Shown: positions 17,613 through 26,152, numbered from the stretch's first letter. The stretch is DNA of 60,887 nucleotides from a virus (IMGVR_UViG_3300028196_000013:1-60887), one strand, 5' to 3'. Notes: generated by a model from the letters alone, not told the origin. Numbers and translations are program-made.

Positions 17613-18207
17613 CTACAGCCGAGGAGGCGAGGCCGACATGCAAAGCTGTCATTGTATCGGGCGAAGCACCTACTAAGATGGGAATTCCAACAATCGCTCC
17701 GATGCCTCCTGCGACAATAGCGGGGCCCTTTTGGAATGATGGTGCGACTTCGCTCCAGTCAAGGCCAGCCAGCCCAGCACCCAGAAGACCCAACAATACA
17801 ACGCCTCCACCTGTCATGGCCCGGTAAAAGGGATCTTCAACAACAGGCGCAGGCTCTTCTGCCCGAGTCGAATTGGCAGCAACTGAGGCAGCAACACCAG
17901 CAACTGCGCCGGCTACCGCAGTTGCGGTACGGCCTTCCTTGGAGTCTCCCAATTTAATCCCCCCATCTTCTAACATATTAGCCAGCAATACTCCAGCGAT
18001 ACCCCCGGCGAGGCCGTAGGCTACGGAATCAGTGACAGCTCCACTCCTGGACGGGAGAATGGCAAAACCCATGTTTGGGTTGGTCAAACCGTAATTCATT
18101 GGTTTCAGTTGACTTACTCTCTTCATTCGAGATCTGTGGGTCTCACCGACTCTTTGATTGCCTAAGATGTTGTAATTGTCCTTTCCTATGTGGCTTGCAG
18201 GTATCAT
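17572..18207 (-). CDS. Multi-span membrane protein
   Basis: 211 residues from ATG 18207. The N-terminal 55 residues are basic and soluble. Then come about four Gly/Ala/Val-rich hydrophobic segments (near 62-78, 92-112, 132-150 and 160-200). Small-residue-rich helices of this kind occur in virion membranes and pore-like proteins. It is part of a series of membrane genes and has no recognised family. Confidence 0.6.
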   Translation of the reverse strand: MIPASHIGKDNYNILGNQRVGETHRSRMKRVSQLKPMNYGLTNPNMGFAILPSRSGAVTDSVAYGLAGGIAGVLLANMLEDGGIKLGDSKEGRTATAVAGAVAGVAASVAANSTRAEEPAPVVEDPFYRAMTGGGVVLLGLLGAGLAGLDWSEVAPSFQKGPAIVAGGIGAIVGIPILVGASPDTMTALHVGLASSAVGVGLAHRLLGSVN

Positions 18208-18701
18208 TCTAAATCCTCCATTCGTGTCAAATCATCCAATTCCGTTTGTAATTGGTCAAGACTTTTTTCTTCTGGCTGTTGCTCTTCATCTATGTCGGCG
18301 TCACCAGTCCAGTCATCATCCTCTTCTAAAACAATCTCGTGGAGTGCGTTTGCAGACATGCGCATGGTTGGATAAACTGGTACGGCAGAAACGCACCGGT
18401 AATGGTAACTAATGCCTGTGTAAGCGGACCGCCTTGTGATTCTTACGACCGAATCAATCGGCCATCGTGCTGATACTCCTTTTGGCCTTGGAACGCAAGC
18501 ACCAAGCAAAGCAGGATCGTCAATGCCGATGAGCGGCAACGCCGATGTTTCGATTTTACCGTCGATTACCAGGCCGAAAGGCTGTAATTCTTGAATGGCT
18601 TCTTGGTCAGTCAGGACCTCGTGCATTGGCACGAGTGCATGATTTAAGACTCCCGCCATAGCAATGCCAAGAGGTTTTATCAATTGAAGATGCCGATTCA
18701 C
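18204..18701 (-). CDS. Unknown protein with acidic C-terminus
   Basis: Up to 165 residues from GTG 18701, which overlaps the stop of the previous gene (GTGA); an internal ATG at residue 15 or 17 is possible. Residues about 15-115 form a beta-rich domain; the last 45 are strongly acidic (LEEDDDWTGDADIDEEQQPEE), ending four bases inside the next gene. Unknown. Confidence 0.55.
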   Translation of the reverse strand: MNRHLQLIKPLGIAMAGVLNHALVPMHEVLTDQEAIQELQPFGLVIDGKIETSALPLIGIDDPALLGACVPRPKGVSARWPIDSVVRITRRSAYTGISYHYRCVSAVPVYPTMRMSANALHEIVLEEDDDWTGDADIDEEQQPEEKSLDQLQTELDDLTRMEDLE

Positions 18702-18856
18702 TCGCTGGAATCAGCTTCGAGAATCTTTGCACCCAAGGCCACAAGAGATTCGTATGTGTGGACAACTTGAGATTCTGGTACTTCGTGCTTGAGTACGACT
18801 TCGTTTCCGGCTGCGTTCTTGAATGCATAGACAACTTCGATATTGGTTTGGCGCAT
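18698..18856 (-). CDS. 52-residue small protein
   Basis: Begins at ATG 18856 (reverse complement of CAT at 18854-18856) and ends in a GTGA overlap with the next gene. The peptide starts MRQTNIEVVYAFKNAAGNE and is a beta-hairpin followed by a helix. The tight overlap and lack of another gene in this gap support it. Function unknown. Confidence 0.55.
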   Translation of the reverse strand: MRQTNIEVVYAFKNAAGNEVVLKHEVPESQVVHTYESLVALGAKILEADSSE

Positions 18857-18897
18857 GAATCAAGTCAAGGGTTTCAGCCTTTTAATGGGTGCGTCGT

Positions 18898-19539
18898 TTA
18901 ATTTTTCCACCACTTGCTTTTTTTGGCAACCTTTTTGTCCCTACGCAATGGATTGTCGGACTCATCTGCCTCGCTCATGGCTTCTTTGTTTGTCCATTCG
19001 TAAAATCGGGTCATTATTTCTGTCCGTTCGAGTGGTCTCACGCCGTAGCCTAATATGTCCCATCCTGTATCGAGGCAATAATACTGCAATGGTCGGTAAA
19101 ATGCTTCCAAGGCTATTGCAAACCTCGCCTTTGCAAGAAGTTCCTCGTTCTGTTCTCCTTGTTTCAAATGCTCTTCGATTTCTTGTCGAATCTTTTGCTG
19201 ATCCAACTCGGGCGGGTGCTTGTAGGTGACTTTTGCTTTGCCTGTTACGGCATCAACACCCTCGTAATATTGCCCAGTTCCGCAGGAAGGACATGACAAG
19301 AAACGACTGTGTACGACCCCCGAACCGTCTTTGGTTGGCATCGTAAGAAACTCCTCTTTGATTTCTTCGCTGCCACAAGCTAAACAAGGAGGGTGTTTCT
19401 CTCCACGCTTTACTTCAATGTCGTCCATGGACCCACATTGAATCATAATGGGCCATTCTGGTTCATCTACAATTTTCTTGCATATTGGGCAAGCGTCTTT
19501 CCATGCATCAAAAGCTAATGATTGATCGTGTTTCACCAT
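18898..19539 (-). CDS. Zinc-finger protein next to glycosyltransferases
   Basis: 213 residues from ATG 19539, preceded by GGAGA at seven bases. Three C-x2-C pairs (CPIC, CLACG, CPSCG) with additional Cys suggest one or two zinc ribbons in the first 90 residues. The rest is helical with a very basic C-terminus (KKVAKKSKWWKN). It starts just after the family 2 glycosyltransferase. Unknown role. Confidence 0.65.
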   Translation of the reverse strand: MVKHDQSLAFDAWKDACPICKKIVDEPEWPIMIQCGSMDDIEVKRGEKHPPCLACGSEEIKEEFLTMPTKDGSGVVHSRFLSCPSCGTGQYYEGVDAVTGKAKVTYKHPPELDQQKIRQEIEEHLKQGEQNEELLAKARFAIALEAFYRPLQYYCLDTGWDILGYGVRPLERTEIMTRFYEWTNKEAMSEADESDNPLRRDKKVAKKSKWWKN

Positions 19540-19541
19540 GT

Positions 19542-20282
19542 TTATCTCTCCGAATTTATTTTTCCTAAAGACTTGTTCCACACAATAAGTGCATCATTGC
19601 GCCACTTGAGTTGGCCGTAAACGAACGCATTGTGTGTAAAATCTGCCTTTGCTTGAATACTTTCATGTCTCTCGTCCTTTTGACACTTTACTTGAGCGGT
19701 CGGTAGCCACGCCATCGCACACCCGTCGAGGAAGAGCCTACGCCCGAAATCGCAATCCTCCCACCCGTAAACACCGTCATAGGAACTATCAAATCCACCG
19801 ATTCGTCGCCATGCCGATTTCAAAAAACCCATGTGCATGCCGTAATAGTGCGATGCAATCCACTTGCCATTCGCTGCATTAGGATTTCCGTATCGACTGT
19901 CCGAGTGTGCTGCGAGGCGACCGTTGAGTGTGTACGAACCCGCCACGGCATCAAAGCCGAGTTCTCCCGCTTTGGAATGAATATTGAGGACCTTGGCATC
20001 GATGGTCGTCAAATCGTCTATGCAAACAATCCATTCTCCTGACGCAGCGGCAATCCCCATATTCCTTGCAGAAGCAGGGCAAGGTCCATGCCCAGTGTCT
20101 TTCAAATGAATGAAGTCTATTCCAAGCTGAGCCATTGCCTGTTCCCAGTGTTCGTTTCGAGAATCCTTCAAGGCGTCGACATAAACCAACTCAATGTCCT
20201 TGGCCCCCTGTAAGGACTTTACCAATTCAACGAAACCGGGCTCCTTTCTGGCAGTAATAACGACTACTGAAATTTTAAGCAT
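19542..20282 (-). CDS. Family 2 glycosyltransferase (GT-A fold)
   Basis: 246 residues. The N-terminus KISVVVITARKE is the first strand of the GT-A nucleotide-binding domain. ASARNMGI and CIDDL (a DxD-like metal site) follow, and YGWEDCDFGRRL is the ED-containing acceptor and catalytic-base motif of GT2 enzymes. The protein probably transfers a sugar from a nucleotide sugar to a virion or host-surface glycan. It is placed after the larger glycosyltransferase with two bases between them, so they are likely expressed and used together. Confidence 0.88.
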   Translation of the reverse strand: MLKISVVVITARKEPGFVELVKSLQGAKDIELVYVDALKDSRNEHWEQAMAQLGIDFIHLKDTGHGPCPASARNMGIAAASGEWIVCIDDLTTIDAKVLNIHSKAGELGFDAVAGSYTLNGRLAAHSDSRYGNPNAANGKWIASHYYGMHMGFLKSAWRRIGGFDSSYDGVYGWEDCDFGRRLFLDGCAMAWLPTAQVKCQKDERHESIQAKADFTHNAFVYGQLKWRNDALIVWNKSLGKINSER

Positions 20283-20283
20283 A

Positions 20284-22677
20284 TCATTCCTCCTCCTGGT
20301 CGTTGCTTGTCGGTTTGTCTTGCATTGAAAGTAATGGGGCGTTCCCGTTCGGTTGCGGAATTAGATACGAGTGGTGGTGAAAAGCCCACGCCGCACATAT
20401 CTTCTCGTATGATTTTGAATGTTGACCTGCAACAATTGTCCAATCTCGGTCTGCTGCCAAGGATTTGACATTAGCGGAAAGATGTTCGTAATATTTCTTG
20501 TCCGATGAAAACACACGGATAGCCTCTATGATTGTTTGACACAGGGATTCCGGCTCGGAAGAACACTTCCAGCCGTGTATGCCTCCGATTATGTCCCTTA
20601 GTCGCCCTTCGTCTGTGGCTATCACGGGTTTTCCTGCAGAAAGTGTTCGCATCAAGGCTCCTGATGTTGAATTTACATCACGCCCAGAATAAGGGAACGC
20701 CACTATGCTGCTTGCATTGAGGTAGAGATCTAATTTCTCTTCTGATACAAATTCCTTTGAATAGTAAACGCCATCGATTTGTTCAGCCAACAACTCGCAT
20801 GCCTTGGTGTATTCATTTTGCCCCGATGCGTTTTCTCCAGCAAAAATAGCCACTTCAAAATATTGGGTATTTTCCTTTGCCTTCTGAATAGCCTTCAAAA
20901 AAGACAAGGTGCCTTTTGCTTTGGATGGGAATCCAAAGTGAAACAGCAAGGGTATTCCTGCTGGCAACCCGATTTCTTTTCGAGATTCGGGATGAGGCGG
21001 TATGTGCAACACGCCATGGGGGATATAGTCAACTGGTGCTGTAACAGTTCCTGCAAGCTCTTTAGCAAGCCTTTCATTGTGCAGAAAAATGCCATCAGAC
21101 AACAATATTGCTTCCTTTACGCAATCATTGTTGAAGTCTGGAGTATGCAGCGTTGTTACAACATGTCTGTTCATGCTCCTTAGAGTGGGATACAAGTCTG
21201 AGAATCGCCTAAGCATCGTTGCTTCGTGTTGCACATGGACCACATCGGGGTTGGAACTTTCAATGGCCGCTGAAAGTGAACCGCCAGATTGCCACTTACG
21301 ATCCCAACAATGTATTATTGTAATGTCGTTGATCGTGGATTTCGAATTCATTGAGTGTTCTTTGGTGGATTCTGCGAAGATAGTGACTTTGTGACCTAAA
21401 GCGACCAAGGATTCCGCTAACATTTGAGTATAGGTTGCAATACCACAATTTACTCCATGCGTGGACACAATACCGACATGGCGTGGTTTCTTTGGTCTAA
21501 CCTTGACTAATGGCGGATAGTAGTGCTTGAACATAAATGCGAGCAACCCATCAAGGTATTCCGGAAAGATATTGTTCGGAGTGTACTTGTCCACGGGCGA
21601 CAAGTTCGCTCCCGAATCAAGTCCATTTTTCCACTCATCGTACAATGTTTCTAAGCGTACTACAATGCCTGGCACATTTGGTAAGCCGTAGTCTTCACCT
21701 TCTCTGTATCCCTCGACTCCGACTATGAACTCCTGCCGGAAATTCAACTCAGGCATTGGGCCGTAGTTGGTATTGATTACCGGAACTCTCTGCATTTGGG
21801 CTTCGATTTGTAAAACTCCAAAACCCTCTTGATTGGAACAATGGATAAGGGCGTCAAGTCCCTTCAAATTAGTGGCAAGTTGTAAATCCGACCACGCCTC
21901 ATTAGAATCGGTGATATGAGCTTCGAACCAAGCCGCTTCTTGAGGTTCTTCCATTTGCAAATGATTGGAGTGATGAATCCACAGTCTCACATCATCCTTG
22001 CCCATCGAAAATTCAGCCCACGCTTGAAGAATTTCATGCGGCGACTTTCGCTTCGAAAAATCCCCCCATAATCCTGCCGTGAAGTGTCCGGGTTCGATAG
22101 GCCAATGCCGTGTAGAGCGAATCGCCGCCTTTGACTTTGGAATGGAGACCTTTTCGGCCACATGGGGCAAATAGAAAGCACCCTGCAATCCGTTTCTTGC
22201 CATTACCTTCTGCCCGAATACTGACATTGCGACGGGAATTGATTGCCTGAGCGTCTCTATTTCTCGTTCAGTCAATGTTTCTCTGTCTACGGGACCAATA
22301 ACTGCAGAAGGGAATTCTGCAAACAAATCGCCCCATTTGTGAAGATCTCCGAGAGCTATCATCACCCATCGATCTATGGACTTTTGAGATAGCCACCGAT
22401 TGACGGTTTCATTGATGTGAGAATTTGTCAAACCTTCTTTCCTTTTTGCCTTCGATGGGCAAACCGGGGCAACGGTGATGCTGTTGTATTCGAATTGATT
22501 CAAATCATATCCGAAATCTGAAATGTGAAGGACTTCGTACTTGGAGCATAGGTATTCGCCCATGAACTTGAGCTGCTTTCCATATCCGGTGGGCAAAAAA
22601 GGAGGATTTCCAATTAGAACAACGCCATCCATGAATCGCTGATGCGTCTCAGCCCTTTCAAGCAAACGCCATGTCAT
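20284..22677 (-). CDS. Tandem GT-B (GT4-type) glycosyltransferase
   Basis: 797 residues from ATG 22677 (start MTWRLLERA); an upstream ATG lies inside the previous gene. Two GT-B halves are visible. The first ends with CSNQEGFGVLQIEAQ, an E-x7-E motif of GT4 donors. The second begins VGIVSTHGVNCGIATYTQ and continues to STSGALMRTLSAGKPVIAT, where the first Glu of E-x7-E is replaced. The second domain may therefore be altered in catalysis. Such bi-domain enzymes build glycans in two steps. Expected to be cytosolic or membrane-associated. Confidence 0.85.
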   Translation of the reverse strand: MTWRLLERAETHQRFMDGVVLIGNPPFLPTGYGKQLKFMGEYLCSKYEVLHISDFGYDLNQFEYNSITVAPVCPSKAKRKEGLTNSHINETVNRWLSQKSIDRWVMIALGDLHKWGDLFAEFPSAVIGPVDRETLTEREIETLRQSIPVAMSVFGQKVMARNGLQGAFYLPHVAEKVSIPKSKAAIRSTRHWPIEPGHFTAGLWGDFSKRKSPHEILQAWAEFSMGKDDVRLWIHHSNHLQMEEPQEAAWFEAHITDSNEAWSDLQLATNLKGLDALIHCSNQEGFGVLQIEAQMQRVPVINTNYGPMPELNFRQEFIVGVEGYREGEDYGLPNVPGIVVRLETLYDEWKNGLDSGANLSPVDKYTPNNIFPEYLDGLLAFMFKHYYPPLVKVRPKKPRHVGIVSTHGVNCGIATYTQMLAESLVALGHKVTIFAESTKEHSMNSKSTINDITIIHCWDRKWQSGGSLSAAIESSNPDVVHVQHEATMLRRFSDLYPTLRSMNRHVVTTLHTPDFNNDCVKEAILLSDGIFLHNERLAKELAGTVTAPVDYIPHGVLHIPPHPESRKEIGLPAGIPLLFHFGFPSKAKGTLSFLKAIQKAKENTQYFEVAIFAGENASGQNEYTKACELLAEQIDGVYYSKEFVSEEKLDLYLNASSIVAFPYSGRDVNSTSGALMRTLSAGKPVIATDEGRLRDIIGGIHGWKCSSEPESLCQTIIEAIRVFSSDKKYYEHLSANVKSLAADRDWTIVAGQHSKSYEKICAAWAFHHHSYLIPQPNGNAPLLSMQDKPTSNDQEEE

Positions 22678-22888
22678 GTTGTGGTTTCTTGGTTTTTTTG
22701 GCCTCGATGGAAAGTTGGAAAATGAGGTATGCGAGGCGATCCGCATCAATATCTGCGCCGGTCAATTGTCGTCTGATGCTTTCGGCTGTCTCCATCAATT
22801 TGAACAATTCCATATCGTCCAGGGCATCTACTTGCTTCGATGCCTTGGATACTGCGAGGTACAATTCGGTGTCTATTTCGTCTCCCAT
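22658..22888 (-). CDS. Small helical protein, first gene of the leftward cluster
   Basis: 76 residues, all-helical and acidic, with a TATA-like box about 30 bases before ATG 22888 and almost no leader, as in archaeal leaderless mRNAs. It overlaps the glycosyltransferase start by 20 bases. As the promoter-proximal gene it may be regulatory, but no DNA-binding motif is clear. Confidence 0.6.
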   Translation of the reverse strand: MGDEIDTELYLAVSKASKQVDALDDMELFKLMETAESIRRQLTGADIDADRLAYLIFQLSIEAKKTKKPQHDMAFA

Positions 22889-22913
22889 GTGTTCTGCTTA
22901 GTTGTAGACAGCA

Positions 22914-22957
22914 CATATACCCTTTCCGAACATGATGAGCGATGTAGGGTTTATACG
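22914..22957. promoter_or_regulatory. Divergent archaeal promoters
   Basis: On the minus strand AGGGTATATG (22914-22923) lies about 30 bases before ATG 22888. On the plus strand GGGTTTATACGG (22947-22957) lies about 33 bases before ATG 22987. Both spacings fit a TATA box at -26 to -30 with a leaderless or nearly leaderless transcript. The two boxes are only about 25 bp apart, so TFB/TBP binding could be mutually exclusive. Confidence 0.6.
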
Positions 22958-22986
22958 GTTGGTACACATGGAACGGTTTGAGGAAA

Positions 22987-23145
22987 ATGGCTCGAGGAAA
23001 AAGCATACATGTTGACGCCGAAACACATGACAGATTGAAAAAGCGAGGGGTCTTTGGAGAATCATTTTGCGATGTAATCAAAAGACTCTTGGATCAACTC
23101 GAACATTTTGAAGTGCAACCGGAAGATGATTCGGAGGCACTCTAA
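22987..23145 (+). CDS. Ribbon-helix-helix regulator, antitoxin-like
   Basis: 52 residues. A short strand SIHVDAETHDRLKK is followed by GVFGESFCDVIKRLLDQL, the pattern of archaeal VapB-type ribbon-helix-helix antitoxins (strand, turn with G-x-SF, helix). No PIN toxin is adjacent; the next gene is unrelated. It lies over its own promoter and opposite the leftward operon promoter, so autoregulation or late-operon control is plausible. Confidence 0.7.
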   Translation: MARGKSIHVDAETHDRLKKRGVFGESFCDVIKRLLDQLEHFEVQPEDDSEAL

Positions 23146-23544
23146 ATGGCTAAACTGAAAGTATTGAAGCAGATAGAGAAGTTGTTTATCCGCACAGGCG
23201 AAGATGTCCTCGCCTTCAAAACAATCATGTCTAATGTGGATGAAAGGAGAAGCACCCTGCTTGGAGTGCTTTCTTCGAATAAAAAAGTATTTTCTAAAAT
23301 TGCAAAAAATCAATGGCAGTACATTCCGGATACACGAGGCTCCGTTGAGGAAATGTGCCGACAATATGGATTTGACCGTGAAGAAATCGCCCATTTGGTG
23401 ACAGAAGATGGGGGTTTGCAGTATTCGTGGGTACGAGTCAAGCCTTCAGGAGACTTAATCTCCAGGAGGGAGTTTCATTACCTTCTCCATACAATGCAAA
23501 AGCATGGCGAAGTTATTGACGACGAATCCGCCGTAACTGCTTGA
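23146..23544 (+). CDS. Unknown protein after the ribbon-helix-helix gene
   Basis: 132 residues; its ATG touches the TAA of the previous gene. Basic helical N-terminus (LKVLKQIEKLFIRTG), a middle domain with two Trp, and a C-terminal helix. Its end overlaps the 3' end of the convergent TFB gene by 32 bases. No recognisable motif. Being cotranscribed with the ribbon-helix-helix protein, it could be a partner or toxin, but nothing in the sequence shows that. Confidence 0.55.
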   Translation: MAKLKVLKQIEKLFIRTGEDVLAFKTIMSNVDERRSTLLGVLSSNKKVFSKIAKNQWQYIPDTRGSVEEMCRQYGFDREEIAHLVTEDGGLQYSWVRVKPSGDLISRREFHYLLHTMQKHGEVIDDESAVTA

Positions 23545-24520
23545 CAACAGTTGAGGGAATCATCTTGTTCTCAGCTTGTTGAGGATTGACCAGAACCAGT
23601 GGACGGTTTAAGTTCCTAAGCGCCTCTGCCGCCCTGTAAACACCCTTTCTGTCTATCATCGCCACTCTTGCTATGGCTGCCCCACTGAATCTTCTTGGCC
23701 GTGTCTTTGCCTCCTTCGATGCAGCAAGCATCAACGCAGCACAGGCATGATCAACTGCCCGAATGTTAGGCACTGTCTCTTTTGCAATTTCTAATGCCTC
23801 TTTCAGCATCTCGGGTGGAGTCTCAATTTTACTTGCGAGGTGTGATACAATCTCGACAGCATCAAGGCGATTGATATCGAATAGGTTGTTTGCCCTTGCA
23901 TCACTTAGAAAGCGATTTACAACTTTGACAGATGGCTTTTCGCTGTGAGCTTTCGCTAATTTTGCCACCGGCACGGGCATCCCTGCATTGAGTGATGCGA
24001 CACGCAAAGCGGCCACAGCAGTGACCTTATGGCCTCTGCCGCCAGAACCACTTCCATACTCGTGAAACAAATTGAATAAGCGAGTGGCCTCTTCAATTCG
24101 TCTCAATGTAAAACCAAATGCGTCAGCGACTCTTTCCATCTCCGTTCTTGCATCCTCCTTTCTTCGCTGAGACCCTGATTTGGAGACGGTCATGTTCATC
24201 GGTGCAGATAGGCCAGTCTCTTTGTCGTATGACTCACTATTCGACTCAAGGATGTCCAAGGGGCGGGACAAGCCACAATGCTTGCATGCAATCTGCCAGT
24301 CAGCGTTTTCATTTTTTGCTGATTTTGATAAAACAGTTTCCTTTTGGATCAATTCATCAAATTTGTATTTCAAAGTTGCATCAGAGATTTCCTTGTTGGA
24401 AACCATTCCATGTTCAGCCATTATGTGCAGCACCGCACAATTTACAGGCCACCCCGATTGACATTCAGCTCCGTCAAAAGCTTTCTTTTCGAGAGTAGTG
24501 TATTCGGATAAGTCGGCCAT
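23513..24520 (-). CDS. tfb: Transcription initiation factor TFB (TFIIB-like), viral
   Basis: 335 residues from ATG 24520. The C-terminal two thirds show two cyclin-like repeats: about 125-215 (ERVADAFGFTLRRIEEATRLF ... HKVTAVAALRVASLNAGMP) and 220-305 (SHLASKIETPPEMLKEALEIA ... RAVDHACAALMLAASKE), as in archaeal TFB. The N-terminal zinc ribbon is degenerate: Cys pairs near 20/28 and a CKHC at about 79-82, with a long insertion. It would bind TBP and promoter DNA and recruit host RNA polymerase, perhaps redirecting it to viral genes. The altered ribbon could change how polymerase is contacted. Confidence 0.8.
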   Translation of the reverse strand: MADLSEYTTLEKKAFDGAECQSGWPVNCAVLHIMAEHGMVSNKEISDATLKYKFDELIQKETVLSKSAKNENADWQIACKHCGLSRPLDILESNSESYDKETGLSAPMNMTVSKSGSQRRKEDARTEMERVADAFGFTLRRIEEATRLFNLFHEYGSGSGGRGHKVTAVAALRVASLNAGMPVPVAKLAKAHSEKPSVKVVNRFLSDARANNLFDINRLDAVEIVSHLASKIETPPEMLKEALEIAKETVPNIRAVDHACAALMLAASKEAKTRPRRFSGAAIARVAMIDRKGVYRAAEALRNLNRPLVLVNPQQAENKMIPSTVVKQLRRIRRQ

Positions 24521-24543
24521 GCTAATGCTAAGAGGTCCATTAT

Positions 24544-24553
24544 GATAAATACC
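24544..24553 (-). promoter_or_regulatory. TATA-like box of the TFB gene
   Basis: Read on the minus strand, GGTATTTATC ends about 24 bases before ATG 24520, fitting a leaderless archaeal promoter. It touches the first of the four tandem repeats, so TFB expression may be tied to whatever binds or is transcribed there. Confidence 0.4.
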
Positions 24554-25020
24554 GATGGCATATTTGCATGATGCAATTATACAAATTGCGAATACAGGGT
24601 GCTGCAAATGTAGCAGGAACGCCCGCCATGCAATTGAAGCTGCCCTCGGATCGTGCTTACGAACGAATCCAGGGGCCGGTTATCAAGTCCGATGGCATAT
24701 TTGCATGATGCAATTATATTTATTGCGTAAACAGGCTTGTAAGTCTATGATCTACGAGCCGCACAGCGTAAAGCTGTGTTTCAGGCGAGCATTTGCGCCG
24801 AACAGAGGTCTGTTATGAAGGCCGATGGCGTAAATGCACGATACAATGTTAAACACTGCGTAAACAGGATGCTGATTCAGTACAGAATTGGCTTCAGGAC
24901 ATGAGGGCATGGTGAGATCCACCAAGCTCCTGCGTCTCAAAGACCTCATTTATGAAGGCCGATGGCACAAACGCACGATACAACATTAAACATTATGAAA
25001 TAGGGCAGGGGTTAAGCACC
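24552..25020 (+). repeat. Four tandem repeats of about 135 nt
   Basis: A core of about 47 bases beginning CCGATGGC recurs at 24552, 24689, 24822 and 24959. The first three end in (A)AACAGG; the fourth has decayed there. Copies 1 and 2 are nearly identical, including GCATATTTGCATGATGCAA, while copies 3 and 4 diverge. The segments between cores differ in sequence but carry hairpins: CACAGC/GCTGTG near 24764, TGGTG/CACCA near 24910. No coding frame is credible. They may be tandem small RNA genes, iterons of a replication origin, or arrayed control sites. Confidence 0.7.
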
Positions 25021-25110
25021 CCGTAGCACATTAGAATGATGCGAGCAAAGAGAGTCCACAAGAGCAACAGACCGTTGCTTAGGGCTCCAATGGCTCATAA
25101 GAATGAAACA
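25021..25110 (+). ncRNA. Structured segment leading into RNA A
   Basis: It continues from the fourth tandem repeat and ends at an ACTTAAC linker. It contains the hairpin AGCAAC-AGACC-GTTGCT at 25063-25079. It could be the end of the last repeat unit or a separate short RNA. No ORF with a start signal is present. Confidence 0.4.
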
Positions 25111-25640
25111 ACTTAACAACAAAAGCCGGTGAGGTTACGACCTCTCACGAGCCACCTTTGAAAACCCCGTAGCAGGGGATCATCACTGGAATTATGGTTC
25201 ACCGGCTGCACACCAACAGGAAATTGCGATACCAAAGGCTTCGGCCTTCGCACCCAGTTGATGCAGCAAATCGAATACTGCCGTGGTTGCTAACCACGAC
25301 AAGCGCTCCCAGGCATCTTAGTTAGATGCAGAATGGATAGGCGGACTCGAAAGAGAAGAAGATTTGCAGCCCTAAGCCGTTTGGTAGCGGTATGGGCATA
25401 CGGTAAAGTGACCCTGGAGACAGGACGAGGACAGAAAATAAAGAAATACCGTTGCGATTCCGGTCAATTCCGGATGAGCTTACTGTCGACAGACATTTGA
25501 TGAGCGACACTGCAGCAATGCGTGTGTCGTAACAGGATGGGAGTTACTCCGAACTAAACCTCTTGAGGCATGTTCGAGTCATCACACAAGTGCTTGCACT
25601 TGAGGAAATTCCTTACATCTTGTCTCCATAAATGGGTCAC
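25111..25640 (+). ncRNA. Large structured RNA candidate A (about 510 nt)
   Basis: Bounded by ACTTAACAAC linkers on both sides, with no plausible coding frame. Clear stems include GCCGGTGA/TCACCGGC (25125-25132 with 25199-25206) enclosing GAGGT/ACCTC with a TACG loop and CCCC/GGGG (25165-25178). Further stems are AAGGC-TTCG-GCCTT (25235-25248), CGTGGTT/AACCACG (25282-25298), GCATCT/AGATGC (25313-25329) and CAAGTGC/GCACTTG (25587-25602). Stable tetraloops and nested stems are typical of large ornate phage RNAs such as GOLLD or ROOL, which also occur near tRNAs, but I cannot match it to a known class. Confidence 0.75.
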
Positions 25641-25672
25641 ACTTAACAACTTAACAACTTAACAAACTTAAC
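25641..25672 (+). repeat. Four tandem ACTTAAC linkers
   Basis: ACTTAACA is repeated three times and followed by AACTTAAC. This joins RNA A to RNA B. The same element appears singly at 25111, near 26147 and between the small RNA units at 29.9-30.4 kb. Confidence 0.85.
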
Positions 25673-26152
25673 CTAATCGGGAATTAGGGGCGCTCTTAAG
25701 CCCCCGAAAGCCCAATAGAATGAGGAGGGATAACACCCAACTCACGCTGACCACTCTAACCGTAGAATACGCACCGAAAGGATGCGACGGGAAACGATGG
25801 AAAGCGACGGCTGAAACCAGAGATGGTGGAGGCAAAACCGCCGAAACCAGAGATGGTGGAGGCAAACCACTGATACACCCGGCAGCCTAACAGCAGAAGA
25901 CAGGAATGAACGCCGGCCTGCGAAAGAAATCCCCGAAAGGGGGCACCGTAAAATGAATCAGTAACCAACAAAAGAAACAACAGGAGGATTTGGGATCCTT
26001 TCCTTGCGAAATTGCAATCGCTTGGACCGTAAGGACCCTTAACCTGTGAATGCTCTGATGAAGACGATTCCTACGGGATGAAGGCGATTCGGAATGTTTC
26101 GGATGTGAACCATGATGCGAGATGGGGATTTTGAACTCGAAAGAGAACTTAA
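25673..26152 (+). ncRNA. Structured RNA candidate B
   Basis: No coding gene is credible in this stretch. Hairpins include CTAAT-CGGGA-ATTAG (25673-25687), GGGGC/GCCCC (25687-25704), several CC-GAAA-GG type tetraloop hairpins, and CCCC-GAAA-GGGG near 25931. A 24-base segment with CCAGAGATGGTGG is duplicated at 25813 and 25843. CCTTAACC near 26035 and ACTTAAC near 26147 may divide it into sub-units. Long minus-strand frames here appear to be chance. Confidence 0.65.

Noticed and set aside
18843-19229. Plus-strand ORF within the leftward cluster
   Set aside because: It lies opposite a complete zinc-protein gene with correct spacing and has no start signal.
24553-24818. ORF through the first tandem repeats
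   Set aside because: The frame follows the repeat sequence and is not kept in the other copies.
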